64,000 nt of DNA from JBBRHQ01 sp963840235 (GTDB taxonomy: Bacteria; Actinomycetota; Thermoleophilia; Solirubrobacterales; 70-9), in NCBI GenBank assembly GCA_963840235.1, contig CAWIYC010000003.1, positions 372,001 through 436,000 on the forward strand, given 5' to 3'. The number at the start of each line of letters is the position of its first letter. The stretch's first letter is position 1. Under the pieces are notes generated by a model, which made no database searches, had not been told where the DNA came from, and saw nothing but the letters and a program-made list of their open reading frames with translations. Positions 24,963-32,855 of this stretch are shown here, one piece after another. The position numbers were made by a program, and so were the translations under genes.

Positions 24963-25647
24963 CGGACCTCAGGAGCCCGGGCTCGGCGGGGGCGGGGGGG
25001 GTCTGTTGCTCGGGCGCGGGAACCGCGGGAGCGGGAGCGCTAGGTGCGATCGCCGCCGGCGGCAGGTCTCCGACTTGCGGGCCCTCGGCCCCGATCGGCG
25101 GGTAGTCGTCCGTGAGGATGAGGAAGTAGCCGCCGACTCGGGCGTTGAAGCTGTTGGCGAAGGTCAGCGCGTTGTGCACGCCCGCCGGCATGTACCCGCG
25201 GAAGACGATCGTCAACCAGGCGACGATCGCGGCACCGGTGTGGATCGCATTGACTCCGTAGTAGACGATCAGCATCGGCAGGACCAGGATGCCGCGGAAG
25301 AGTGCCTTCAGCCGGCTCTGGCGCTCCGCCCGGGGGGCGATGTTGAGCCGGATCGGGTAGGTCGGGTCGGGGCCCAAGCCGAACGGCGGCCACTGGTCGG
25401 TCTGCAGGTACGCCCAGGCGTAGAACCTGGTCAGGAAGCGCAGCACGCCCGAGTTGAAGGTGTAGAGCCACTCCGGATAGCGCCCGAGGATGATCACGGC
25501 GACCCAGGCGAAGAGGTAGGTGAAGGTGGCCGCGATGAGGTAGACGTAGGCGACGATCAGCCACGGAATCGCGACGATCAGCCGGAAGAACGTCGTCACC
25601 CTGTCGGGGTTCCGCTCGTAATCGGCCTCATAGGTGATCGGGTACAT
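24898..25647 (-). CDS. DUF4389 membrane protein (paralogue 1)
   Basis: 249 residues with the DUF4389 pattern: MYPITYEADYERNPDRVTTFFRLIVAIPWLIVA, paired membrane helices, WPPFGLGPDPTYPI, then a second helix pair and a Pro/Ala-rich C-terminal tail (about 190-225). Function unknown. A GGAGGAA Shine-Dalgarno sits just before the ATG at 25647. It overlaps the upstream paralogue by 20 bp and the downstream cupin gene by 65 bp. Confidence 0.75.
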   Translation of the reverse strand: MYPITYEADYERNPDRVTTFFRLIVAIPWLIVAYVYLIAATFTYLFAWVAVIILGRYPEWLYTFNSGVLRFLTRFYAWAYLQTDQWPPFGLGPDPTYPIRLNIAPRAERQSRLKALFRGILVLPMLIVYYGVNAIHTGAAIVAWLTIVFRGYMPAGVHNALTFANSFNARVGGYFLILTDDYPPIGAEGPQVGDLPPAAIAPSAPAPAVPAPEQQTPPAPAEPGLLRSDAWGADPRGRRGRRLRGRKLQ

Positions 25648-26389
25648 GCGTTCCTCCGGTTCGATCGCTGGCTCTGGTCTGCGGCGCGCAGACTAGCGAC
25701 GTCGTCGGCGCCCAGGGGCGGGCGCGTGTGCGCTCAGCCCGCTGCTGCTGCTGGTCTGGCTCGCCGACGGGGGGCACCGCCGCGGGAGTGCCAGGCGGGA
25801 TCTGGCCCGCCGGAGGCGACTCCTCAAGCGAGAACGGGGGCCAGTCCTCGGTCACCAGGTAGAAGTAGGCGTTGGCGCGCGTCTGGTAGGCAAGCGCCGA
25901 GCGCAGCGGCTCGAACAGGCCCTCGGACATGCGGCCCGTGAACAGGATCGCGAACCAGCCGAGGAAGGCCATCACCATTGCGATCAGGCCCTGGACGTAT
26001 GCCAGCAGGAGGACGGGGATGCCGATGATGATCCGGAAGAAGGCCTTGGCCCGGCTGTACTCGGCCTTTGGCTCGGGCACGCCGATGCGAACCGGGTAAT
26101 CGGGATCCTCGCCGCCGTTGAAGGACGGGTACTCGTCGGTGGCGAGTGCCACGAAGGCGTTGACCCTGCTGGAGAAGCGCAGAAAGCCGCCGACGAAGTT
26201 GTAGAGGCCAGCCGGATAGCGGGCGGTGAAGACGAGCGCGAACCAGGCGAAGAAGATCGCCCAGGAGGCGATGAACCCGTAGATCGCGGCGACGATCAGC
26301 CAGGGGATGGCGACGAAGTAGCGGAAGAACGTGGTCAGCCTGTTTCGCCCGTCGCCGGGGTAGTCGGCAGCGTAGGTGACTGGGTACAT
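25628..26389 (-). CDS. DUF4389 membrane protein (paralogue 2)
   Basis: 253 residues, a tandem paralogue of the next gene: MYPVTYAADYPGDGRNRLTTFFRYFVAIPWLIVA at the start, WPPFSLEE near the end of the second half, four or so hydrophobic segments and a polar Pro/Gln-rich tail. ATG at 26389 is chosen because it matches the paralogue start and follows a GAGGAGG ribosome-binding site; the frame is open much further upstream. First gene of a small minus-strand operon, divergent from the class V aminotransferase. Confidence 0.75.
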   Translation of the reverse strand: MYPVTYAADYPGDGRNRLTTFFRYFVAIPWLIVAAIYGFIASWAIFFAWFALVFTARYPAGLYNFVGGFLRFSSRVNAFVALATDEYPSFNGGEDPDYPVRIGVPEPKAEYSRAKAFFRIIIGIPVLLLAYVQGLIAMVMAFLGWFAILFTGRMSEGLFEPLRSALAYQTRANAYFYLVTEDWPPFSLEESPPAGQIPPGTPAAVPPVGEPDQQQQRAERTRARPWAPTTSLVCAPQTRASDRTGGTHVPDHL

Positions 26390-26476
26390 TGCGCCTCCTC
26401 TGATTGCCCATCCTCTGTCGGCAGCGAGTCGCGGCCTACCTGCGCTATCGGAGAGTGGCCGGAGAACCTTGACCAA

Positions 26477-26482
26477 TAACCT
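26477..26482 (+). promoter_or_regulatory. -10 element for class V aminotransferase
   Basis: TAACCT ends 9 bases before the ATG at 26492, with no Shine-Dalgarno sequence. It fits the leaderless pattern. Confidence 0.35.
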
Positions 26483-26491
26483 GTCGCCGAG

Positions 26492-27682
26492 ATGAGCGAA
26501 CCGGGCATCTTCGCCAAGCAGTACCTGATGACCGCCGGGCCGACGCCGTTGCCGCCCGCCGTCAGCCAGGTGATGGCCGAGCCGATCCTCTATCACCGCG
26601 CCCCCGCCTTCGTCGAGGTTTACGAGCGGGCGCTGGAGAACCTCCGCCAAGTGTTCCAGACCGGCAACGACGTCCTCTCCTTCTCGGCCTCGGGAAGCGG
26701 CGCGATGGAGTCGGCGGTCGCCAACCTCTGCGTACCCGGGGAGCCGGCTCTGGTCGCCTCCGCCGGCAAGTTCGGCGAGCGTTGGGGAGAGCTGTGCGCG
26801 GCCCACGGCGCCGACGTCCTCGAGATCGGGTTCGAGTGGGGCGAGAAGATCGACACGGCCCGGGTGGAGGAGGCGATCTCCGGCATGCCGAAGCCGGCCC
26901 GCGCCATCTTCGCGACCCAGTCGGAGACCTCAACCGGCGTCGTCCACGATGTCCGCGAGTTGGCACAGGTCGCCCACCGCCACGACGCGATCCTCGTCAT
27001 CGACGCGATCTCGGGCCTGGGCGCGGTCGACCTGCCGCAGGACGAGTGGGGGGTGGACGTTGTCGTCTCCGGCTCGCAGAAGTCGCTGATGTGCCCCCCC
27101 GGCCTGGCCTTCGCGTCGGTCTCCGAGCGGGCGCTCGCGGCGGCGGCAGAGAACCCGGGGCGGCGCTACTACTTCGATTGGGCGAAGGCCGCTTCCGGCC
27201 AACGTGAGAAGCCGGCCAACAGCCCCTTCACTCCGGCCGTGACGCTGTGGAGGGCGCTCGACGTCGCCCTCTCGCTGATCCTCGAGGAGGGGCTTGCCGG
27301 CGTCTTCGCCAGGCACGCGGTGCTGGCTCGGGCGGCGCGGGCCGGGGTGGAGGCGATCGGGCTGGAGCGTTTCGGGCCCGACGACCCCGACGCCAACGTG
27401 GTCACCGCCGCGCGCCTCCCGGATTCGATCAACGGCGCCCGGGTTCCGAAGCTGATGCGCGACCGGCTGGGGATCACTGTCGCCGGCGGGCAGGGGCACC
27501 TGAAGGGGCAGATCGTCCGCATCGCCCACTGCGGCTACTACGGCGCCTTTGACATCGTCGTCGCCCTCAGCGGCCTCGAATTGGCCCTGCGTGACCTCGG
27601 GCACGATTGCGAGCCCGGGGCAGCCGCGGGGGCGGCCCAGCGGGTGTTCGCCGAAGCCGGCGCCCCGGAGCCGGTCGGCTGA
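26492..27682 (+). CDS. Class V PLP aminotransferase (alanine-glyoxylate/phosphoserine type)
   Basis: 396-residue fold-type I aminotransferase of the serine-pyruvate/alanine-glyoxylate family: MTAGPTPLPPAV at the substrate side, FSASGSGAMESAVANL, ATQSETSTGVVHDVREL, VIDAISGLGAVDLPQDEWGVDVVVSGSQKSLM with the Schiff-base lysine Lys197. It is directly followed (8-bp gap) by serA. In several lineages enzymes of this family supply phosphoserine aminotransferase activity, so a role in serine synthesis is inferred from context; glyoxylate detoxification is the alternative. Confidence 0.82.
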   Translation: MSEPGIFAKQYLMTAGPTPLPPAVSQVMAEPILYHRAPAFVEVYERALENLRQVFQTGNDVLSFSASGSGAMESAVANLCVPGEPALVASAGKFGERWGELCAAHGADVLEIGFEWGEKIDTARVEEAISGMPKPARAIFATQSETSTGVVHDVRELAQVAHRHDAILVIDAISGLGAVDLPQDEWGVDVVVSGSQKSLMCPPGLAFASVSERALAAAAENPGRRYYFDWAKAASGQREKPANSPFTPAVTLWRALDVALSLILEEGLAGVFARHAVLARAARAGVEAIGLERFGPDDPDANVVTAARLPDSINGARVPKLMRDRLGITVAGGQGHLKGQIVRIAHCGYYGAFDIVVALSGLELALRDLGHDCEPGAAAGAAQRVFAEAGAPEPVG

Positions 27683-27690
27683 GCAGGACG

Positions 27691-29286
27691 TTGAGCGCGG
27701 AGTCGCAACGGGTCCTGGTCAAGGAGAAGATCGCCGAGTCCGGCGTCGAGCTCCTGCGCGCGCATTTCGACGTCGATATCGGCCTCGAGATGGGAGACGA
27801 CGAGCTGAGGGAGGCGATCCCCGGCTACGACGCGATCCTGATCCGCTCGGCGACCAAGCTGAACGCGGAGATGATCGAGGCGGCCGTGCGGCTGAAGGTG
27901 ATCGGGCGGGCAGGCACCGGCGTGGACAACGTCGATATCGAGGCGGCGACCCGGCGGGGGATCATCGTCGCCAACGCTCCCGAGTCGAATTCGATCGCTG
28001 CGGCGGAGCACACGATGGCGCTGATGCTGGCGCTCTGCCGCAACGTGCCCCAGGCGCACGGCTCGCTCGTCGCCGGCCGCTGGGACCGAGCCGCCTTCAA
28101 GGGGACCGAGCTCTACGGCAAGACGCTCGGGGTCTTTGGCTTCGGCCGCATCGGCCAGCTCGTCGCCAAGCGAGCCCAGGCGTTCGAGATGGAGGTGCTC
28201 GCCTTCGACAAGTTCGTCTCCGCAGAGCGTTTCCGCGAGCTGGGGGTCGAGGGGGCGGATCACAGGGCCGAGGTCTTCGAGCGGGCCGAGATCATCTCCC
28301 TGCACCTGCCGAAGACGCCGGAGACCGTCAACTGGATCGACACCGAGGCGATCGAGCAGATCAGGGACGGCGCCAGGATCGTCAACTGCGCCCGCGGCGA
28401 ATTGATCGACCTCGACGCCTTGCTCGAGGGCCTGGAGTCGGGCAAGCTCGGCGGCGCCGCCCTCGACGTCTTCCCCGAGGAGCCCTTCACCGCTCACCCC
28501 GTGTTCGAGCGCCCGGACGTCGTCGTCACACCCCATCTCGGCGCCTCCACGGCGGAGGCCCAGGACAGGGCCGGGATGGTGACTGCCGAGCAGGTCACGG
28601 CCGCGCTCAACGGAGGGGTGGTCACCAACGCGGTCAACATCGCCGCCGTGCGGCCGGACGAGATGGAGGCGCTGGCCCCCTTTGTCCCCCTCTGCGAGAA
28701 GCTCGGCCGCCTCGGGCAGGGACTCGGCAGCGGCTCGGTTGACCGGGTGACGGCTGAGTTCCGTGGCCGGCTCGCCGACTACGACACCCGCCTGCTCGGG
28801 ATCGCGGTCCTGGTCGGGATCCTCTCCGGGCACACCGAGGAGCCGGTCAACCTCGTCAACGCGCCGCAGATGGCAGAAGAGCGGGGGATCGAGCTGATCG
28901 AGACCAAGGACGCCGTCTCCGAGGACTTCACCGAGCTGGTCACGGTGAGGATCGAGTCCGGCGATGCCGCCGTCGAGGTCGCGGGCACCGGGGTCGGGCC
29001 CCGCAACGAGCCCTACCTCGTCTCCGCCTGGGGCGAGAGCTTCTACCTGCCGTTCGCCGACCACATCGCCGTCTTCCGCTATACCGACCAACCGGGGATG
29101 ATCGGCCGGGTCGGCACCGTGTTCGGCGAGGAGAGCGTCAACATCATCTCCGCCGCGGTCGGGGCCGAGTCCAGCGGCGAGGAGGCGGTGATGGCTCTGA
29201 CCACCGACGCCCCCGTCCGGGCCGCCACCATCGAGCGGATCCGCGACCTCGACGGCTTCTCCGCCGGGCGTTCGGTCGACCTCTGA
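27691..29286 (+). CDS. serA: D-3-phosphoglycerate dehydrogenase
   Basis: NAD-dependent first enzyme of serine synthesis, in the long (type I) form of about 531 residues. NAD-binding GVFGFGRIGQLVAKRAQAF, catalytic EIISLHLPKTPETVNWI and NCARGELIDLDALLEGLESGKLGGAALDVFPEEP, TPHLGASTAEAQ with the catalytic His, then the intervening ASB domain and a C-terminal ACT domain (VFRYTDQPGMIGRVGTVFGEESVNI) for serine control. TTG at 27691 is the probable start, with GAGCAGG just upstream; an earlier frame start lies within the aminotransferase gene. Confidence 0.92.
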   Translation: MSAESQRVLVKEKIAESGVELLRAHFDVDIGLEMGDDELREAIPGYDAILIRSATKLNAEMIEAAVRLKVIGRAGTGVDNVDIEAATRRGIIVANAPESNSIAAAEHTMALMLALCRNVPQAHGSLVAGRWDRAAFKGTELYGKTLGVFGFGRIGQLVAKRAQAFEMEVLAFDKFVSAERFRELGVEGADHRAEVFERAEIISLHLPKTPETVNWIDTEAIEQIRDGARIVNCARGELIDLDALLEGLESGKLGGAALDVFPEEPFTAHPVFERPDVVVTPHLGASTAEAQDRAGMVTAEQVTAALNGGVVTNAVNIAAVRPDEMEALAPFVPLCEKLGRLGQGLGSGSVDRVTAEFRGRLADYDTRLLGIAVLVGILSGHTEEPVNLVNAPQMAEERGIELIETKDAVSEDFTELVTVRIESGDAAVEVAGTGVGPRNEPYLVSAWGESFYLPFADHIAVFRYTDQPGMIGRVGTVFGEESVNIISAAVGAESSGEEAVMALTTDAPVRAATIERIRDLDGFSAGRSVDL

Positions 29287-29322
29287 GGGCGAAGCCCCGG
29301 GGGGCGGTGTAGGTTGGGCGCG

Positions 29323-30357
29323 ATGCGAGCTGTGGTATTGACCGGTACCGGGGGTCCCGAGGTCCTGCAGGTGCAGGAGCGGTCCGATCCGGCCGTCGGG
29401 CCCGGGGAGGTCCGGATCGCGGTCAGGGCCGCCGGGATCAACTTCGCCGAGACCCTGGCCCGGGTCGGTCTGTACCCAGACGCTCCGAAGCCCCCGTGTG
29501 TGCTCGGCTACGAGGTGGCGGGCGAGGTCGAGTCGGTGGGGGAGGGGGTGGGCGACTTCGCCGCCGGCGACAAGGTGATGGCGGTGACCCGCTTCGGCGG
29601 CCAGGCGGAGATGGTCGCCGTTCCGGCAGGGCAGGTGCTGCCGCTGCCCGACCGGCTCAGCTTCGAGCAGGGCGCGGCCTTTCCCGTCAACTACGGCACC
29701 GCCTATGCAGCGCTGATCGTGATGGGCGGTCTGGGGCCCGGCGAGCGGGTGCTGATCCATTCCGCCGCCGGCGGCGTCGGGATCGCGGCGACGCAGGTGG
29801 CCCGAAACACAGGTGCCGAGATCTTCGGAACCGCCTCCGGCTCCAAGCACGAGGCGATCCGCGAGCAGGGCGTCGCCCACGCGATCGACTACCGGACCAC
29901 CGACTTCGAGCGGGAGGTGATGCGGATCACCGGCGGAGAGGGGGTGGACCTGATCATCGACGCCCTCGGCCCGACCTCGTTCCGCAAGGACTACCGGCTG
30001 CTGCGGCCGGGTGGGCGGATGGTGATGTACGGGCTCTCGGAGTCGACCGATGAGAAGGGCAGGAACCTGATGGCGACAGTGAAGAGCCTGGCGAAGATGC
30101 CGCTGGCGACGATGCCGTGGTGGAAGAGCCTGATGATGATGAACGAGAACAAGGGCGTCTTCGGCCTCAACCTGCTCGCCTGGTGGGACCGCGAGGGAAG
30201 CCTCGACCGGGTCACCGGGCCGCTGATGGGCGAGCTCGGGTCCGGCCGCCTCGAGCCGGTGGTCGCCGCCTCGTTCCCGTTCGATCAGGCTGGAGACGCC
30301 CACCGCTTTATCGGGGAGCGCCGCAACATCGGCAAGGTCGTGCTGTTTCCGAGGTGA
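29323..30357 (+). CDS. Zinc-free MDR family oxidoreductase (quinone oxidoreductase/VAT1-like)
   Basis: 344-residue NADPH-dependent oxidoreductase of the medium-chain family. GroES-like N-terminus (GEVRIAVRAAGINFAETLARVGLYP), then the NADPH fold with VLIHSAAGGVGIAATQVARNTGAEIFGTASGSKHEAIREQGVAHAIDYRT. Zinc ligands of alcohol dehydrogenases are absent, and the long C-terminal insertion (LAKMPLATMPWWKSLMMMNENKGVFGLNL) is typical of the VAT1/synaptic-vesicle-like branch. Substrate unknown; quinone or enone reduction is likely. ATG at 29323. Confidence 0.8.
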   Translation: MRAVVLTGTGGPEVLQVQERSDPAVGPGEVRIAVRAAGINFAETLARVGLYPDAPKPPCVLGYEVAGEVESVGEGVGDFAAGDKVMAVTRFGGQAEMVAVPAGQVLPLPDRLSFEQGAAFPVNYGTAYAALIVMGGLGPGERVLIHSAAGGVGIAATQVARNTGAEIFGTASGSKHEAIREQGVAHAIDYRTTDFEREVMRITGGEGVDLIIDALGPTSFRKDYRLLRPGGRMVMYGLSESTDEKGRNLMATVKSLAKMPLATMPWWKSLMMMNENKGVFGLNLLAWWDREGSLDRVTGPLMGELGSGRLEPVVAASFPFDQAGDAHRFIGERRNIGKVVLFPR

Positions 30358-30383
30358 GCGGGCGGTTTCCGCCCGGATCTAAG

Positions 30384-30971
30384 ATGGCAGCAAGACCGAG
30401 AAGAAGACCCCGCCTGGCGCTCGCCCTCGCGGCCTGCGGGCTGGCGCTCCTCCCCGCCGCCGCGATCGGCGGAGCCCACTCGAGCGGCGGCTCGTTCACG
30501 CTGACGGTCAACGCTGTCGGCTCCGGCGCCAACGAGATCGACATCAGCCGCAGCGGAAACCAGTACGTGATCGACTCCAACGGCGCGATCCCGCCGCCGA
30601 CGGGGGTGACCGGCTGCTCGAACCCGCTCAACAACCTGAACCAACTGCGTTGCGCCACGGGAAGGATCAGCGGCTTCGAGATAGCCGTCGGCGGCGGCAA
30701 CGACACGGTGACCGCGAGCAAGTCGGTCGCGGTCCCAACGCGGATGAGCGGCGGCGCCGGCCTCGATGACCTCACCGGCGGCTCCAACTCCGACAAGCTG
30801 GTCGGGGGCGGCGACGGCGACAAGCTGGTCGGGCGCGGAGGCGCCGACGCCCTCTACGGGGGCAAAGGCGAGGACTTGCTGCTGGGCGGCGCCGGCAAGG
30901 ACGTCCTGCGCGGCGGCCCGGGGCACGACGTGCTCACGGGCGGCCCGGGCCGCGACGACGAAAGGCAGTAG
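30384..30971 (+). CDS. Secreted RTX (hemolysin-type calcium-binding) repeat protein
   Basis: 195 residues. A basic N-terminus and hydrophobic stretch form a Sec signal peptide (about 1-30). A beta-rich middle is followed by five to six GGxGxDxL-type nonapeptides (about 124-190: GGSNSDKLVGGGDGDKLVGR and so on), which bind calcium in a beta-roll. No type I secretion genes are nearby, and the Sec peptide suggests export by the general route, as is common for actinobacterial RTX proteins. Function unknown. ATG at 30384 lies 26 bp after the oxidoreductase stop. Confidence 0.75.
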   Translation: MAARPRRRPRLALALAACGLALLPAAAIGGAHSSGGSFTLTVNAVGSGANEIDISRSGNQYVIDSNGAIPPPTGVTGCSNPLNNLNQLRCATGRISGFEIAVGGGNDTVTASKSVAVPTRMSGGAGLDDLTGGSNSDKLVGGGDGDKLVGRGGADALYGGKGEDLLLGGAGKDVLRGGPGHDVLTGGPGRDDERQ

Positions 30972-30984
30972 CGGGTTCGGCCGC

Positions 30985-31012
30985 TTGCGGCGCCTGTGCC
31001 GTGCGCTACCCT
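30985..31012 (+). promoter_or_regulatory. Promoter of the leuA leader transcript
   Basis: TTGCGG (30985-30990), 16-bp spacer, TACCCT (31007-31012), 11 bases before the leader-peptide ATG. The leader would be translated from a very short or absent 5' UTR. Confidence 0.5.
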
Positions 31013-31023
31013 GCACTGACCGA

Positions 31024-31083
31024 ATGAACTTCCGGCTCGACAGCCTCGCGCTACTCCTTCTCCTCCCCCTTCGGGGGGAATAG
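31024..31083 (+). CDS. leuL: Leucine-rich leader peptide of leuA (attenuator)
   Basis: A 19-codon ORF, MNFRLDSLALLLLLPLRGE, followed by TAG. Eight of 19 residues are leucine, five of them consecutive, and the run uses CTA and CTT, codons rare in this GC-rich genome, along with CTC. A CCCCC/GGGGG hairpin (31065-31077) overlaps its end. It lies between a promoter and leuA (ATG 31150). Leucine-rich leader peptides that sense charged tRNA-Leu are known for leuA in Actinobacteria. Stalling of the ribosome at the leucine run would change leader folding and leuA expression. Too short for routine gene calling. Confidence 0.75.
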   Translation: MNFRLDSLALLLLLPLRGE

Positions 31084-31105
31084 CGCTGGGCGGCGCGAGA
31101 GCCGC
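31065..31105 (+). promoter_or_regulatory. Hairpins of the leuA leader region
   Basis: Two stems follow or overlap the leader peptide: CCCCC/GGGGG (31065-31077, TTC loop) and GCGGC/GCCGC (31090-31105). No U-run follows, so control may be at translation or by a factor-dependent terminator. The leuA ribosome-binding site AAGGAGAAGG lies downstream. Confidence 0.45.
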
Positions 31106-31149
31106 GAGAGACAAGGTCATTCGAAAGCAGCAGAGAAGGAGAAGGACCG

Positions 31150-32742
31150 ATGCAAACGTCGGGCAGCAGAGACGCAAACCGCGTCCACATATTTGACACC
31201 ACGCTGAGAGATGGCGAGCAGTCCCCCGGGATCTCGCTCAACACCCAGGAGAAGGTGGAGATCGCCCAGCAGCTGGCGCGCCTTGGTGTGGACGTGATCG
31301 AGGCCGGGTTCCCGATCACCTCGCCCGGCGATTTCGAGGCGGTGCAGGAGATCTCACGCCGGGTCGAGGGCCCGGTGATCTGCGGCCTCGCCCGCACCCA
31401 CAAGGCCGACATAGACGCTGCTTGGGGGGCGATCTCCGACGCCGCTCGGCCGAGGATTCACACCTTCATCTCGACCTCCGATATCCATATCGAGCACCAG
31501 CTCCAGACGACCCGCGACGACGTCAAGGGCCAGGCCAGGGCCGCCGTGGCCCTGGCGCGGTCCTACTGCGACGACGTCGAGTTCTCGCCGATGGACGCGA
31601 CCCGCGCCGACATCGAGTTCACCGCCGAGGTGTGCGCGATCGCAGTTGCCGAGGGCGCCACCGTGATCAACATCCCCGACACGGTCGGGTATACGACGCC
31701 GGAGGAGTACGCGGCCTACTTCCACCGCCTCTACGAGTTGGTCCCGGGGCTGGACGGGGTCGAGACATCGGTCCACTGCCACGACGACCTCGGGATGGCG
31801 GTAGCCAACTCATATGCCGGGGTGCTGGCGGGGGCGCGCCAGGTCGAGTGCGCGATCAACGGGCTCGGCGAGCGCGCCGGAAACTGCTCGCTGGAGGAGA
31901 TGGTGATGCTGATCAAGACCCGCAGCGACGCGCACGGCCTCAGCACCGGCCTCGACAGCCGCGAACTGTCCCGCACCAGTCGCATGGTCTCGCGGCTGAC
32001 CGGGTACGCCGTGCAACCGAACAAGGCCGTGGTCGGGCGCAACGCCTTCGCGCATGAGTCCGGGATCCATCAGGACGGCGTGCTGAAGGAGCGCACGACC
32101 TACGAGATCATGGACGCGACCGAGGTCGGCCTCGAGTCGAACTCGATCGTCCTGGGCAAGCACTCCGGCCGCCACGCGCTGCGCGACGCGCTCGAGCAGC
32201 TCGGCTTCAAGGTCGAGGGCAACGCCCTCAACACGGCCTTCAAGCGGTTCAAGGAGATTGCTGACAAGAAGAAGCAGGTCACCGCGCTCGACCTCGAGGC
32301 GATCGTCTCTGACGAGATGCGAGAGCGGGCCGAGTCCTACACCCTGGCCTGGTTCGAGGTCGAGGCGGGCTCCCGGCGCGAGCCGAGCGCGCGCGTCTCC
32401 GTCAAGCTGCCTTCGGGAGAGGAGGCGGTTGGTGAATCCGGCGGAGACGGCCCGGTGGATGCGATCTTCGGGGCGATCCAGAAAGCCACTGGGACCGAGT
32501 GCGAGCTGCGCCAGTACACGGTCGAGGCGGTGACCGAGGGTGACGACGCGCTCGGACAGGTGACGGTGATGCTGCGCGCGGCTGGGCGCCTGGCGACCGG
32601 CCAGGGCGTCGCCACCGACATCCTCGAAGCTTCGGCGCGGGCCTACGTGCGGGCGCTATCCAACGCGCTCGAGGGCGCTGCGATACGCGAAGCCGAGGCG
32701 GCGACGGCCGAGGCCCTGGTCGAGCGCACCCCCGGGCCCTAG
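31150..32742 (+). CDS. leuA: 2-Isopropylmalate synthase
   Basis: Condenses acetyl-CoA with 2-oxoisovalerate, the committed step of leucine synthesis. 530 residues: DTTLRDGEQSPGISL (metal and substrate site), ETSVHCHDDLGMAVANS (HxH metal ligands), NGLGERAGNCSLEE and the C-terminal LeuA dimer regulatory domain (about 390-515), the leucine feedback site. A strong AAGGAGAAGG site precedes the ATG, and a leucine-rich leader peptide lies 66 bp upstream. It is a monocistronic unit or may read into the SDR gene. Confidence 0.94.
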   Translation: MQTSGSRDANRVHIFDTTLRDGEQSPGISLNTQEKVEIAQQLARLGVDVIEAGFPITSPGDFEAVQEISRRVEGPVICGLARTHKADIDAAWGAISDAARPRIHTFISTSDIHIEHQLQTTRDDVKGQARAAVALARSYCDDVEFSPMDATRADIEFTAEVCAIAVAEGATVINIPDTVGYTTPEEYAAYFHRLYELVPGLDGVETSVHCHDDLGMAVANSYAGVLAGARQVECAINGLGERAGNCSLEEMVMLIKTRSDAHGLSTGLDSRELSRTSRMVSRLTGYAVQPNKAVVGRNAFAHESGIHQDGVLKERTTYEIMDATEVGLESNSIVLGKHSGRHALRDALEQLGFKVEGNALNTAFKRFKEIADKKKQVTALDLEAIVSDEMRERAESYTLAWFEVEAGSRREPSARVSVKLPSGEEAVGESGGDGPVDAIFGAIQKATGTECELRQYTVEAVTEGDDALGQVTVMLRAAGRLATGQGVATDILEASARAYVRALSNALEGAAIREAEAATAEALVERTPGP

Positions 32743-32778
32743 CCGATCGGTCCCGAGAGCTGAGGGTGCCGGTTGAAT

Positions 32779-32797
32779 CCGTCCGCCACAAGGACGG
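32779..32797 (+). terminator. Hairpin downstream of leuA
   Basis: CCGTCC/GGACGG 6-bp stem with a GCCACAA loop, 37 bp after the leuA stop, followed by GGAACCCA. No T-run. It could end the leuA transcript before the SDR promoter. Confidence 0.35.
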
Positions 32798-32842
32798 GGA
32801 ACCCAGATCATTCTCGTTCACAGCGCCGGGCTCGGAGCGGAA

Positions 32843-32848
32843 TAGACT
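32843..32848 (+). promoter_or_regulatory. -10 element for SDR gene (leaderless)
   Basis: TAGACT ends 7 bases before the ATG at 32856. No Shine-Dalgarno sequence is present. Confidence 0.45.
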
Positions 32849-32855
32849 GCGGCCA

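Noticed and set aside
27538..30303. 921-codon minus-strand frame opposite serA and the oxidoreductase
   Set aside because: Shadow frame of well-identified plus-strand genes; no recognisable domain.
30384..30971. RTX toxin with type I secretion
   Set aside because: It has a Sec-type signal peptide and no ABC/MFP secretion genes nearby; toxin activity is not supported.
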